DNA of 64,000 nucleotides from Antedon mediterranea (taxonomy: Eukaryota; Echinodermata; Crinoidea; Comatulida; Antedonidae). This document shows, one piece after another, positions 1 through 11,429 of the stretch; the first letter of the stretch is position 1, and each line of letters begins with the position of its first letter. The DNA lies in contig NC_092670.1 of assembly GCF_964355755.1 (NCBI RefSeq), positions 22,691,201 to 22,755,200 on the forward strand. Reading direction: 5' to 3'. The translations under genes and the position numbers were made by a program. The notes under the pieces were generated by a model that saw only the letters and a list, made by a program, of their open reading frames with translations, ran no database searches and was not told the origin of the DNA.

Positions 1-3000
1 ATACGAGCACGTAGAATTGAACAATTTGCGCGCGTTTTTGAAGAAAAAGTTCAAAAATTCGTCAAAATTATGCCTTTTTTAAAACAGTCATAGATTCTAA
101 ACTCCGAGGTGAAAATATTTAAAATTTCAGATTCTGGAAGTAGATGAGTTGTTTTTCTCGAATCATGCATTGATATGGCTAACCAGACATTGTGACGTCA
201 TCGTATGGCCACCCGAATATAAAATATAGGATTTTTTTCTCTTTCGTCATAGCTCGTCAATTTAATAGAGCGCATCTCTACTTATCCTTATTCCATTTCA
301 CTCAATTTTTTTATATTGTCTAGATCAATCAATTACCTTTCGCATGATCCACCATTTTAAAAATTGTGATGACGTCATCATATTCAAATGCGTCAATAAC
401 TTTGGTCACTTATTTTCACCTATTCTGCACTGTATGTAGTACGTATACAGTATATAGTGTTATACCGTATATACTTAGACGCGACGCAACATAGAGAGCG
501 CACTAACATTTTTCAATGCCATAATCGTTTTATTTTTTTGCGCGCACTATTCTAACGTATGACGTGCACGTGGCTTTTGCACTGCGGATAACCTAACTCG
601 TCCGTAGTGACGAGTTCAAATCTAGTTGGTTATCCGCACTTGGCGGATAACCCCTTGTTATTGTCAGGATCTTTTTTTTTTTTTTCGATATTCTTCTTTC
701 TTTCCACGAATTTTGTTCGCAGCGTATCTCTACTTCTAGCCAACATATGATTCTATAACTTTGTTATAAGATTGGCCTGTAGCTGTAGATGTGCAGGACA
801 TTTTTTTTTTCGAATTTTGAGTCGCGCAGCGTAAGTTACGCGCGATTTTATGAATTTCAATGATTGATCATAGATTAAAAACTAAAAGTCATTTTGTATT
901 GAAACTCGGTGAAAATTTAAGTCATATCATGCGCAAACTTTCTATGGATTAAAAATGGCATGTTTCACATAAAGTTACGCGCGCACGTGCGTTTAAAATT
1001 TCAAAATGCGTAAAATTAATTTCTAATCAACTTTCTACGCGTTCCAGGTCATTTTGAACATTTCAAAAATTCCCACGCATGCGCAATTTTTTTACGCGCG
1101 CGTGCGCACTTAGGGCAAAAACATCTTTTTTTTGCTTGATTTTTGTTTTTTCAGCCTTTTCTAGTAAATTTACCAATTTTCAATCAATTTCGACTTAAAA
1201 TCACGTCATACGAGCACGTAGAATTGAACAATTTGCGCGCGTTTTTGATGAAAAAGTTCAAAAATTCGTCAAAATTATGCCTTTTTTAAAACAGTCATAG
1301 ATTCTAAACTCCGTGGTGAACTTTTTTTAAATTTCAGATTCTGGAAGTAGATGAGTTGTAGATAAAAAATCATTTATCAATATGCCTAACCGGACATTGT
1401 GACGTCATAGTATGGCCACTCGAATATAAAATATAGGATTTTTGTCTCTTTCGCATAGCTCATCACATTTAATAGAGCGCATCTCCACTTATCCGTGTTT
1501 CATTTCCTCCCATTTTGTTATATTGTCTAGGCCAATCGATTATCTTTCGCATAATCTACGATTTTTTAAATTGCGATGACGTCATCATGTCCAAAAGCGT
1601 CAATAACTTTGGTCACTTATTTTCACCTATTCTGCACTGTATGTAATACGTATACAATATAATAGTGTTATACCGTATATACTTAGACGTGACGCAAAAT
1701 AGAGAGCGCACTAACATTTTTTCAATGCCGTAATCGTTTTTTTGCGCGCAATATTCTAACGTATGACGTGCACGTGGCTTTTGCGCTGCGGATAACCTAA
1801 CTCGTCCGTAGTGACGAGTTCAAATCTAGTATTTATTTCTTTCTTTCCACACTTCTCTCCCATTTTTTGTGGGCAGCGTATCTCTAATTCTAGCCAACAG
1901 AAGATTGTATAACTTTGTCAAAAGATTGCCCTATATCTGTAGATGTGCAAGAAACTTTTTTTTTCAAATTTCGAGTCGCGCAGCGTAAGTTACGCGCGAT
2001 TTTATGAATTTAAATTATTGATCATAGATTAAAAACAAAAAGTCATTTTGTATTGAAACTTGGTGAAAATTTAAGTCATATAAAGCGCAAACTTTCTGTA
2101 GATTAAAAATGGCAGGTTGCACAAAAAGTTACGCGCGCACGCGCGTTTAAAATTTCAAATTGCGAAAAATCAATTTCTAATCAACTTTCTACGCGTTTCA
2201 GGTCATTTTGAGCATTTCAAAAATTCCCACGCGTGCGCAAATTTTTTACGCGCGCGTGCGCACGTAGCGCAAATACATCATTTTTTTGCTTGATTTTTGT
2301 TTTTCCTGTCTTTTTTAGTAAATTTACCAACTTTCAAACAATTTCGACTTAAAATCACGTCATACGAGCACGTAGAATTAAACAATTTACGCGCATTTTT
2401 GATGAAAAAGTTCAAAAATTTGTCAAAATAATGCCTTTTTTTAAACAGTCATAGATTCTAAACTACGTGGTGAACTTTTTTAAAATTACATATTCTGAAT
2501 GTAGATGAGTTGTAGATATAGAATCATGCATCGATTTGGCTAACCGGACCTTGTGACGTCATCGTATGGCCACACGAATATCAAATATAGGATTTTTTAC
2601 TCTTTCGTCATAGCTCGTCACATTTAACAAAGCGCATCTCCTTTATCCGTGTTCCAATTCCCCCATTTTGTTATATTGTCTAGGTCAATCAATTATCTTT
2701 CGCATAATCTACCATTTTTTAAATTGTGATGACGTCATCATGTCCAAAAGCGTCAATAACTTTGGTCACTTATTTTCACCTATTCTGCACTGTATGTTGT
2801 ACGTATACAGAATATAGTGTATACCGTATATACTTTGACGTGACACAAAATAGAGAGCGCACTAACATTTTTTCAATGGCATAATCGTTTTTCTGCGCGC
2901 AATATTCTAACGTATGACGTGCACGTGGCCTTTGCGCTGCGGATAACCTAACTCGTCCGAAGTGACGAGTTCAAATCTAGTTTCTTTTTCTTTTTCTTTG

Positions 3001-4900
3001 TTCTTCTTTCTTTCCACGAATTTTGTTGGTCGCATATCTCTAATTCTGGTAAATATAACATTGTATAACTTTGTCATAAGATTGACCTGTAGTTGTAGAT
3101 GTGCAGCCAAGCTTTTCGACGATTTCGGAGTTGCGCAGCGTAAGTTACGCGCAATTTTGTGAATTTCAATGATTGATCATAGAATAAAAACTAAAAGTCC
3201 TTTTTTATTGAAACTTGGTGAAAATTTAAGTCATATAATGCGCAAACTATCTATGGATTAAAAATGGCATGTTTCACAAAAAGTTACGCGCGCACGCGCG
3301 TTTAAAATTTCAAAATGCGAAAAATCAATTTCTAATCAACTTTCTACGCGTTTCATGTCATTTTGAGCTTTTCAAAAATTCCCACGCGTGCGCAATTTTT
3401 TTTACGCGCGCGTGCGCACGTAGCGCAAAAACATCATTTTTTTGCTTGATTTTAGTTTTTTCAACCTTTTCTAGTAAATTCATCAATTTTCAATCAATTT
3501 CGACTTAAAATCACGTCGTACGAGCACGTATAATTGAATAACTTGCGCACGTTTTTGATGAAAAACTTCAAAAATTCGTCAAAATTAGACCTTTATTTAA
3601 ACAGTCATAAATTCTAAACTACGTGGTGAACTTTTTTTAAATTACATATTCTGGAAGTAGATGAGTTATAGATATCAAATCATGCATAAATATGGCTAAC
3701 CGGACATTGTTACGTCATCGTATGGCCATTCAAATATAAATAATAGGATTTTTGTCTCTTTCGTCATAGCTCATCACATTTAATAGAGCGCATCTCCAAT
3801 TATCCGTATTCCATTGCTCTCCTTTTTTTTATATTGTTTAGGTCAATCAATTATCTTTCGCATGATTTACCATTTACATTTTTTTTATGACGTCATCATG
3901 TGCAAAAGCGTCAATAACTTTGGTCGCTTATTTGCACCTATTCTGCACTGTATGTAGTACGTAATAACAGTATATAGTGTATACTCTCTATACTTAGACG
4001 TTACACAAAATAGAGAGCGCACTAACATTTTTTAAATGGCATGCTCTTTTTCCTGTGCGCAATATTCTAACGTATGACGTGCACGTGGCGTTTGCGCGGC
4101 CGATAACTTAACTCGTTCGTAGTGACGAATTCAAATTTATTTTTTTAATTTTTCTATATTCTTCTTTCTTTCCACGAAATTTTTTCGCAGTGTATCTCTA
4201 ATTCTGGAAAACATAAGATTGTATAACTTTGTCATAAGATTGACCTGTAGCTCTAGATGAGCAAGAAGCTTCGTTATATGATTTTAGAGTCGCGCAGCGC
4301 AAGTTACGCCCGATTTAATGGAATTTATGGTTGCTTATAAATTCTCAACACAAATTTATTTTTATTTTTTTATTAAGTGCATTTCATAATATTTAGCAAC
4401 TTTTTGTCATGATAAAAATGGCTTGCTACGTAAAAATTACGCGAGTAGATTTGAATTCATATACATATTTTGTCTATCTATGTCATGACGTCATCATATG
4501 ACCAGTTAAATTCAAAAAAGTCAAATTAGAGCGCATCTCAGTTTCATGTTTCCAAAATCCAAATTTTTATTAAAGTAATTATTTAGATAATTAAATTATA
4601 TAACATATACAGTGTATTCTGAAATATGCTGTCAGCACTGTAAACATATTTATGTCATACTCATAGGATGGCATAATAATTGCCAGCGTGCCCAATATTC
4701 TTCAACTTCTAAGAATATAATTAGTTAGATAATTATTCTCTGAAGTTGTTACCTTCATGTTTTATTTTGATGACGTCAACAAGTGAAAATTTGAATGAAA
4801 ATATGGGTCTCGTAATATTTTCTAAGCTTCACTGTAATATATACCAGACGTATGACACAAAATAGACACAATTCATTAAAATCTCACTTTTACCTACCTG
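1..4900 (+). mobile_element. Tandem array of non-autonomous Helitron-like units (~1.1 kb each)
   Basis: Four to five head-to-tail copies of one unit, all in the same direction. The phrase 'atacgagcacgtagaatt' recurs at 1, 1208, 2362 and (changed) 3518. Each unit appears to start TCTCTA after an A (726, 1881, 3033, 4195). It ends with a perfect 8-bp hairpin, AACTCGTC/GACGAGTT, followed 5 nt later by CTAG and then T (CTAG at 622-625, 1826-1829, 2977-2980). TC...hairpin...CTRR between A and T is the classical Helitron signature. The first unit is cut by the window edge. The fourth has a mutated end near 4140. The fifth decays gradually to about 4.9 kb. No coding capacity is seen. The 30-odd bases before each TCTCTA are also partly shared, so the exact left end is uncertain. 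Confidence 0.7.
595..652 (+). repeat. Helitron 3'-end hairpin plus adjacent second palindrome
   Basis: Stem AACTCGTC (595-602), loop CGTAGT, stem GACGAGTT (609-616), then CAAAT and CTAG (622-625). Directly after it, GGTTATCCGC (628-637) pairs perfectly with GCGGATAACC (643-652). That second 10-bp palindrome is absent at the other unit junctions. Confidence 0.65.
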
Positions 4901-5700
4901 AATTTCCTCAAAATTTCAACATGTTGTTGCTCAGAACAATTTTCGTATCGGATGCTGTGAGGTCATGCTATGGGGTCATGCTAAGGTAATAGTAATTGGG
5001 AAGGTATGATTTTTATTTGTTTTTTGGCATAGTTCATCATTTCAACATATTACAAATCTCAGTTGTACCTTCTAAATTTGCTTTTTAAATAAAATGTATT
5101 ATGTTTTCGTTAAGAGGAATTCTTTGATCTGATCAATTATCTCAGTTACCAGTGAAACTTGCTCCAATAGATATAATATTTCTGATAAAACTAATATCAC
5201 CCCATAACTGTTAAAAATAATCTTTTATTTCAAACAAAATGAAGAAAACACACAAATATGTATAAAGTCTGTGTATTTATAAAAGCTTTCATTGGTTATT
5301 GCAAATTGCACACAATTGTTAACATAATATAGTAGGCTGTTTATACTATACAGTAGTTCATGCACACGTTCGTGATCAGTAATTTTACTTAGTACATTAT
5401 ATACATGTTAATTTGTTAGTTGTGGATTTATTAAACACATATTTATTTACATATTTATAGAAGCTTCTTAATTATTAACTATAAATAATATAATTAATAA
5501 TTGAATCATTTGCTGCGTTTAGACAATTGATATGAAAGAGCAAATGACTGCATTACTGACTGCCTAAAAATCCAGATCCCATTTTGATTGAAGAGATGAA
5601 ACCATTCTATTGAACACCTAAAAACCAAAACAAAGTAAATTGTTGTTATTCTTGCAAATGAGTAAATTATTAGTAATTTCACGTGAAACTGAAACAAAAT
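4900..5700. other. Intergenic AT-rich stretch, no gene seen
   Basis: Low-complexity AT-rich sequence between the decayed end of the Helitron array and the repeats flanking the Helentron. No ORF with recognisable protein and no clear repeat structure was seen. Confidence 0.5.
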
Positions 5701-5712
5701 AATATAAAAAAC

Positions 5713-6416
5713 AATTATACAACTGAAATTATGTATAGACCTAATGAAGTATTGGTAATCGTATAAAACAAAACATATTTTTTCTTCTGTAAAATGCAAC
5801 ATTTTATTTTTAACATTACTTGAATACTGGTAGATATTGAAAGATTATCATGTGCAAAGATTGCAACATTGCATATTCAAATTCAGAACAATATTTATAA
5901 TAATATAACTCACATAAAAACAAGATTAAATTGTGTTTACTCACCAGATATTGTTTCTCCTATACAGGAGACTGACATGGGTTGAAGTTACAGATTATTC
6001 GCTGCCCCTCTTGCATAGATAATAAATTGATTATTCTTCCACATGAGTAAATTACTGTATTAGTAATTTCATGTGGACCTGGAAAGAAAAAAAAAATAAT
6101 ATAAAAAAACAATTATACAACTGAAATTATGTATAGACCTAATGAAGTATTGGTAATCGTATAAAACAAAACGTATTTTCTTCTTCTGTGAAATGTAACT
6201 TTTTATTTTCAACATTACTTGAATACTGGTAGATATTGAACGATTATTATGTACAGAGATTGCAACATTACATATTCAAATTCAGAACAATATCTATAAT
6301 AATATAACTCACATAAAAACTAGATTGAAATGTGTTTAGACACCAGATATTTTTTTTCCTATACAGGAGAATGACATGGGTTGAAGTTACAGATTACTTG
6401 CTGCCTCTTGTGCATA
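5713..6416. repeat. Direct duplication (~310 bp, offset 398 bp) on the 3' side of the Helentron ORFs
   Basis: The segment starting 'aattatacaactgaaatt' at 5713 recurs at 6111 with a few substitutions, running to about 6020 and 6416. Each copy contains a small hairpin: TCTCCT-ATAC-AGGAGA at 5956-5971, with a shortened stem in the second copy. Lying just downstream of the - strand ORFs, the pair may be subterminal sequence of the element or a terminal duplication. Confidence 0.6.
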
Positions 6417-6545
6417 GAGGGTCATAATGATTTTTAGCTTGTTTTTATCAAATTGTTTTTTTTAATTTGTATCCAGTTCTATTTTCAATTCCTAAAAAAG
6501 TTTTTACAGAAATATAATTCAAATACTTAAAAGCCATTGATGCAA

Positions 6546-9500
6546 TTAAAATTTAATTTGAATGGCTTCATGATAGCTATAATAAATTGGAATTACTTCA
6601 GCCTGTACTGAATCAAGACCTTTGCTATAAACATGATCAATCAATGTATTGTTTTCAGTTGTAGAACATGTAACATGTTGTTTGTACTCATTCTCTGCCA
6701 TTAAATTATTCACTCTGGAAGATTGTTTGAAAAGATTTTCATTAAAATCACCCATTACAATACATTTTGTGCTCATTTTATGTAACTCTTCCAAATGTTT
6801 TCTCAAATTTTGACAGAATTGATTAATATCATAACTTGGGGGTCGATAAATTACTGACACGGCAAAAGAAATCGGACTTGTTATTAAAAATGAAACTGCT
6901 TCTATATCCTTATTACATATGTTTAATCTGCTTGAAGACGTGTTCTTGGCATACACTGCAACGCCACCATGAGCCCGATGTTTTATTTTGGAACTGAGAT
7001 CATTTGTATTAGAATACGAATCATACCTTGCTTGGTGATAAAATTTATACGGCTCAATGCGTACGTCAAAAACATCATCATCCTTGTTTAACCATGTTTC
7101 AGTTAGACATATGATATTAGAATTCATAAACAAATCATTACACTGAAGATCAACAAAATGTTGTTTAAGCCCTTGAATGTTATGTAACATTATTGAAAAT
7201 CTAGAAGCCGAATCATGACCTTGTTTATCACATTGTACGTATGAATCCATATTATTTAAGCACTTCTTTATGTTTGGATCACAATAAATCAGACTAGGTT
7301 TAAAATTTTCAATAGTAAGTCCAGTTATTGAAGTAACACGACTGAGGCCTACATATGCTTGACCATGCGTAAAAGTATCTTTAAGGCAAACCACCGCTTT
7401 ATCCATTGTCATTCCTTGCACTTTATGAACTGTGCATGCATATGCTAATTTGAGAGGAAATTGTTTTCGACTGTATTTTTTCCCCATAGATTCTTTAAAC
7501 ATTTCAATTGCCTGAATACCAATGTCATTATTGTCAAATTTTACTTTAATAGATACTGGTTCGGTGTTATGATCAGGTTTGACTATTTCATCAACATGTC
7601 CCATACATCCATTCGTTAAGCCTTTTTTAACATCTACATTTTTAATCAACATCACTCTGGCATTAATTGCAATCCATAAATAATTTAGTAAACTAGTTTG
7701 ACGTGAATTCCGAGGTTTGTCACAATTTTTGCTCTGTTTCTTGCTATTTACTACACTATCTTCTGCTTTAATGCATACAATGTCTGTACAGGTTTTGTGC
7801 AACATTTTTTTATTCCATTCATCAACTTGTTTGTTGCGTGGGTAAATATGAACAGCATCTTCACATTCTTCACCTGTTTCACGTGATTTTAGAACTAATA
7901 AATCGTTATCAGACAAACAATCATGTTTTTCTTTTGTACGCAATTTGTTTAACAATAAAGCAAATTGTTTATCTTCTTTTTGCCTCATGATTTGATCTAA
8001 CTGTACTTGCTTAAAGTTGTCTATCCACAGTGAGCTTTCCAATGTGTCTTTATATAACGAACTGCCCATCACCGGGGGTAACTGATAAAAATCACCAACA
8101 GCAATTACTGAAATGTTACCAAATGGACTATCGTTGCGTACTTGTTTTATTTGCCTTAATCGTCCGTGGATATACCAAAGTAACCTTTGATTTACCATTG
8201 ATATTTCATCTATAATAACAATTTGCAACTGGCCCAATTTATTACGAAGTGCACTTATTTTTTCTTCTCCAAGTGGTTGATACGGAAGTGAAATATTAAT
8301 TGGGATCGACAAAGCGCTATGAATAGTTTGGCCTTTAATATTATATGCTGCGATTCCTGTAGGAGCTAATTTCAATATTGACAAATCATCGGGATTTTCC
8401 ATAATCTTTCCGAGAATACGTGTCGCTTCATTATAAATACAATTTACCAAATGACTTTTTCCTGTACCAGCGCCTCCAGTTATGAAAGTGTAAAATGCTT
8501 CAGGTTTTTTACCATTAACTTTGTCTAAACACCATTGTCTTGTCTTATAAAATATATGTTGTTGTTTTTCATTTAAAGATCGAATCATTTTGTTCAATTC
8601 TGGTCTTGGAATATTAAATGAATTAGACTCTACTTTAGATGTTTGATTTTTTTGAATTCCAAAATCTGGAATGAAAAAGTCATCTTCTTCATCATCAACC
8701 TCTACATTTGGCTTTGGGTTGTCTAACCTTTCTTTTTCGCTTTCTGGACATAATAGGCTCCATGCATCTTCTTGTGGTCCAAATTTTGATAAACATTCCT
8801 GTGCTTCTTCTACATCATCAGAACTTTTTTCATATTGTTCCATGTTTCCATGAACTATTGACTTTACCGTTTGTAATTGACAGCCACATAATTTCACACA
8901 TCCTTTCTCATGAAATTGTTCATACGTTTCAAAATTTGGAGGTTTTAACTGTTCATCTTTTCGAAATGGTAGAAATAACTGAAGTACACTCAAAAAATAT
9001 TTCTCAGGTGCTGTATCCATTGGAAATCGAGGGTATCTTACTATAGCATTACTAGTTCGTGTTCTTTTTTGGATGAATCCATACTGTTTTTTTAACTGAA
9101 ATACATTCTTTTTTTGTTTGTTTCCTTTCATTTCTGATGAACTCAATATTCTATATTCCGAACAAAATTTTGCAAGGCACATTTTATTAAATTCAGAACT
9201 ATTAGGTCGAGCTTTATATTTGTCGATCTTATTTGGCAACCATGCACTTACATCATCATCTGCTTTGTTTTTAATTACACTTAGTGGTAAACTCATTCTG
9301 ACAGGATTAGGTCCTACTGGGATAAATTCAACTTTTCTTGAACATTCTTTTAATCTTAAACTACAAACGCGATAAATACTTTCTTGTGCAGACACTTCTC
9401 GGTTATTCATATAAACATTACCAAGTTTTCGCAAACTTTGTCTAGCATCTTCATTGCCTTCTTTCACTTCTGATGCTGCATGAGATAAAAGTAAGCCCAT

Positions 9501-11402
9501 TTCCCGTTCAGATTTAGACATGTATCCTATAACGTAAATAATACATGCATATACATTTGTAATATACTGAATATCCATATTAGCATTCCATGCTCTCAAT
9601 AAGGAAGGATTATATTGATTTACCCACACATCTTGAGGGTTTCTCTTTATAACAATTTTTTCCTCAGTAGCTACACAATTATTTGCTTTCTCAAATGCAC
9701 TCTGTGTAATACCTAAACTTTGAAAAAGTTCTATTGCATTTCTATATGTTTCTTCATTACTCACAGCATCTTTTACTGAGGTTAACAGCTCCATTGCTTG
9801 TTTATTGTCATCATTATCATCATTGTCTTTATCCACAATTGTAGGTCTCATAACAAATGTATTTCCAGAAGGTTGTCTGGGGAAGTTAAATCTGCAATTT
9901 GTTCCCTTTTTTTTACATGATTTAGAATGTCTTTTACTGTGAATTTGCACACTTTTAACAATTTCATTCATTTCAGGATCTACAGTTTCACATGGCACAG
10001 CACAAGAAATATATTTATCGATAAAATTAATAACTTCTTTATCTTTATCTGTACCAAAAATAGGAGCATTTTCAACCCATACTAACATATGAACATGCGG
10101 ACTTCCTCTCATTTGAAATTCAATTCGGTAAAAATAATCTATGACTTTACCAATAGGCTGTGCTTCAGACAAAATTACATTTTTCAAAAAAGTATGAAAG
10201 CGTTTGTCAAACATTCTGGCAACAGTCACTGGATTTGATTTCAACAAATTACATTTATCTGCCCATTCCAATTCTTCAATGTTTCTTAGGTCTCCTGACT
10301 GACTTAACAATGTCGTCATTATTTCTTTCCAACGGAAGTCAGCACTTGAGAATGAAAGAAAGAATGTTGGCTTTCCAATCTGTCTAACCATTGCTATTAC
10401 ATCTTTCTGTGTAGCTTGCCAGTACGGTGGAGTTCCTCGAATTTGTTTTAAAAATTTATAACCCCTATCAGATTTTAAAATTTCCTCAATTTTGGTAACA
10501 TTTTTCAAATCGGATACAGTAACTTTGCTAAAATCATCCTTTTTACTTGACCCTTTTCGCAATGCAATAGAAATACTTGATAAAATTTGTTGAAGTTCAT
10601 ATAAAGATTGAGCATAAAATATGTATTCTGCATTTTGTGCAAACCTGTTATCTATATGCATTAATCTATTATGAAAATAACGTCCGAGTGTTATTTTAAC
10701 ATCTCTCGTGTCATGGAATGTTGGTTGGCCTGTTGGAAATAGCACTGGAAATGATTTTGCTTCATTGCTTTTATTACTTAATAATGCAATAGGGCTATTA
10801 TTTTCACACGGTGCACAACAAATTATGTCATTAAAATATTCATCAACCAAATTTTGTCGCCTATCAACAGGTTGGAGACTTGTATCAAAGATAGCACCAC
10901 ACAATCGGTCTTCTACTTCTTCCTCTTCTTCTTCATTGTTTTCTACACATGTTTGATTTTCATGTACCTTAGTATTTGCATTTTCGATATTTTCTTCAGA
11001 TAAATAATTATGCCATTCTTCATTAATAGCTATATCAAAATAGCACTTGTTATGATCTTGTAAATATCTAAGAGCTTGAATAACATTGGCAGTGTTAACA
11101 AATTTATATTTGTAATAACCTTTGTAAGACAACTTTCGCTTCAATTTTACGGAAATTAATTGATCATCAACCTGTGGTCTAGGCAACATTTTTACAGTTT
11201 CAATAGTATTTGATGGTACACATACGACTGGTCCATGTATTCCATTCTGTCCACCTTTTGGTAAATTTATTAATTTCATAAAAGGAATGTTTAATCCAAT
11301 CAAATGCTGCTCTAAATTATTTAAACACCTGAGCTCAGGAGGAATTTCGTGTAGTTGTAAATTGTTTGAATTGGCTTCTGCGGGAACTTTCCCGTTTAAC
11401 AT
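6546..11402 (-). CDS. Helentron Rep/helicase-endonuclease (C-terminal 1,618 aa of the polyprotein)
   Basis: Expected to nick, unwind and join transposon DNA by rolling-circle replication in the nucleus. Seen in order: the end of a DUF6570-like region (residues 1-130, with NGKVP, IPPEL and IPFMK); Helitron-like N/Rep with the HUH motif HVHML near 434 and the tyrosine-region motif YVIGYMSK near 620; PIF1/Pfh1-type superfamily 1 helicase with Walker A GGAGTGKS near 979, DEISM, GDFYQLPP and HKVQGMT; then an exonuclease-endonuclease-phosphatase domain from about 1407 (HNIQG, TETW, VIYRPP, GDFNE, TLIDHVYS). The ATG start is unlikely to be the original one: the same frame continues upstream through a single TAG into the 11427-15875 ORF, and the residues in between (ICFTCHRKM) match the family. 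The last endonuclease motif reads SYHE where the family has SDH, so nuclease activity may be lost. Confidence 0.9.
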   Translation of the reverse strand: MLNGKVPAEANSNNLQLHEIPPELRCLNNLEQHLIGLNIPFMKLINLPKGGQNGIHGPVVCVPSNTIETVKMLPRPQVDDQLISVKLKRKLSYKGYYKYKFVNTANVIQALRYLQDHNKCYFDIAINEEWHNYLSEENIENANTKVHENQTCVENNEEEEEEVEDRLCGAIFDTSLQPVDRRQNLVDEYFNDIICCAPCENNSPIALLSNKSNEAKSFPVLFPTGQPTFHDTRDVKITLGRYFHNRLMHIDNRFAQNAEYIFYAQSLYELQQILSSISIALRKGSSKKDDFSKVTVSDLKNVTKIEEILKSDRGYKFLKQIRGTPPYWQATQKDVIAMVRQIGKPTFFLSFSSADFRWKEIMTTLLSQSGDLRNIEELEWADKCNLLKSNPVTVARMFDKRFHTFLKNVILSEAQPIGKVIDYFYRIEFQMRGSPHVHMLVWVENAPIFGTDKDKEVINFIDKYISCAVPCETVDPEMNEIVKSVQIHSKRHSKSCKKKGTNCRFNFPRQPSGNTFVMRPTIVDKDNDDNDDNKQAMELLTSVKDAVSNEETYRNAIELFQSLGITQSAFEKANNCVATEEKIVIKRNPQDVWVNQYNPSLLRAWNANMDIQYITNVYACIIYVIGYMSKSEREMGLLLSHAASEVKEGNEDARQSLRKLGNVYMNNREVSAQESIYRVCSLRLKECSRKVEFIPVGPNPVRMSLPLSVIKNKADDDVSAWLPNKIDKYKARPNSSEFNKMCLAKFCSEYRILSSSEMKGNKQKKNVFQLKKQYGFIQKRTRTSNAIVRYPRFPMDTAPEKYFLSVLQLFLPFRKDEQLKPPNFETYEQFHEKGCVKLCGCQLQTVKSIVHGNMEQYEKSSDDVEEAQECLSKFGPQEDAWSLLCPESEKERLDNPKPNVEVDDEEDDFFIPDFGIQKNQTSKVESNSFNIPRPELNKMIRSLNEKQQHIFYKTRQWCLDKVNGKKPEAFYTFITGGAGTGKSHLVNCIYNEATRILGKIMENPDDLSILKLAPTGIAAYNIKGQTIHSALSIPINISLPYQPLGEEKISALRNKLGQLQIVIIDEISMVNQRLLWYIHGRLRQIKQVRNDSPFGNISVIAVGDFYQLPPVMGSSLYKDTLESSLWIDNFKQVQLDQIMRQKEDKQFALLLNKLRTKEKHDCLSDNDLLVLKSRETGEECEDAVHIYPRNKQVDEWNKKMLHKTCTDIVCIKAEDSVVNSKKQSKNCDKPRNSRQTSLLNYLWIAINARVMLIKNVDVKKGLTNGCMGHVDEIVKPDHNTEPVSIKVKFDNNDIGIQAIEMFKESMGKKYSRKQFPLKLAYACTVHKVQGMTMDKAVVCLKDTFTHGQAYVGLSRVTSITGLTIENFKPSLIYCDPNIKKCLNNMDSYVQCDKQGHDSASRFSIMLHNIQGLKQHFVDLQCNDLFMNSNIICLTETWLNKDDDVFDVRIEPYKFYHQARYDSYSNTNDLSSKIKHRAHGGVAVYAKNTSSSRLNICNKDIEAVSFLITSPISFAVSVIYRPPSYDINQFCQNLRKHLEELHKMSTKCIVMGDFNENLFKQSSRVNNLMAENEYKQHVTCSTTENNTLIDHVYSKGLDSVQAEVIPIYYSYHEAIQIKF

Positions 11403-11426
11403 TTTCCTGTGGCACGTGAAACAAAT

Positions 11427-11429
11427 CTA
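11427..11429 (-). other. Single in-frame TAG dividing the Helentron polyprotein
   Basis: Read on the - strand, the upstream ORF ends PRCRL-TAG and the same frame continues ICFTCHRKMLNGKVP into the second ORF. Related Helitron proteins have an aromatic residue (Y/W) followed by IC..CHR..L..GK at this place. The stop sits inside a conserved Cys-rich domain, which favours a nonsense mutation over a natural gene boundary. Confidence 0.85.

Noticed and set aside
609-625. Box B (GTTCAAATC) and hence a tRNA-derived SINE at the Helitron unit ends
   Set aside because: No box A lies at the right distance. The hairpin plus CTAG|T context explains the sequence better as a Helitron end.
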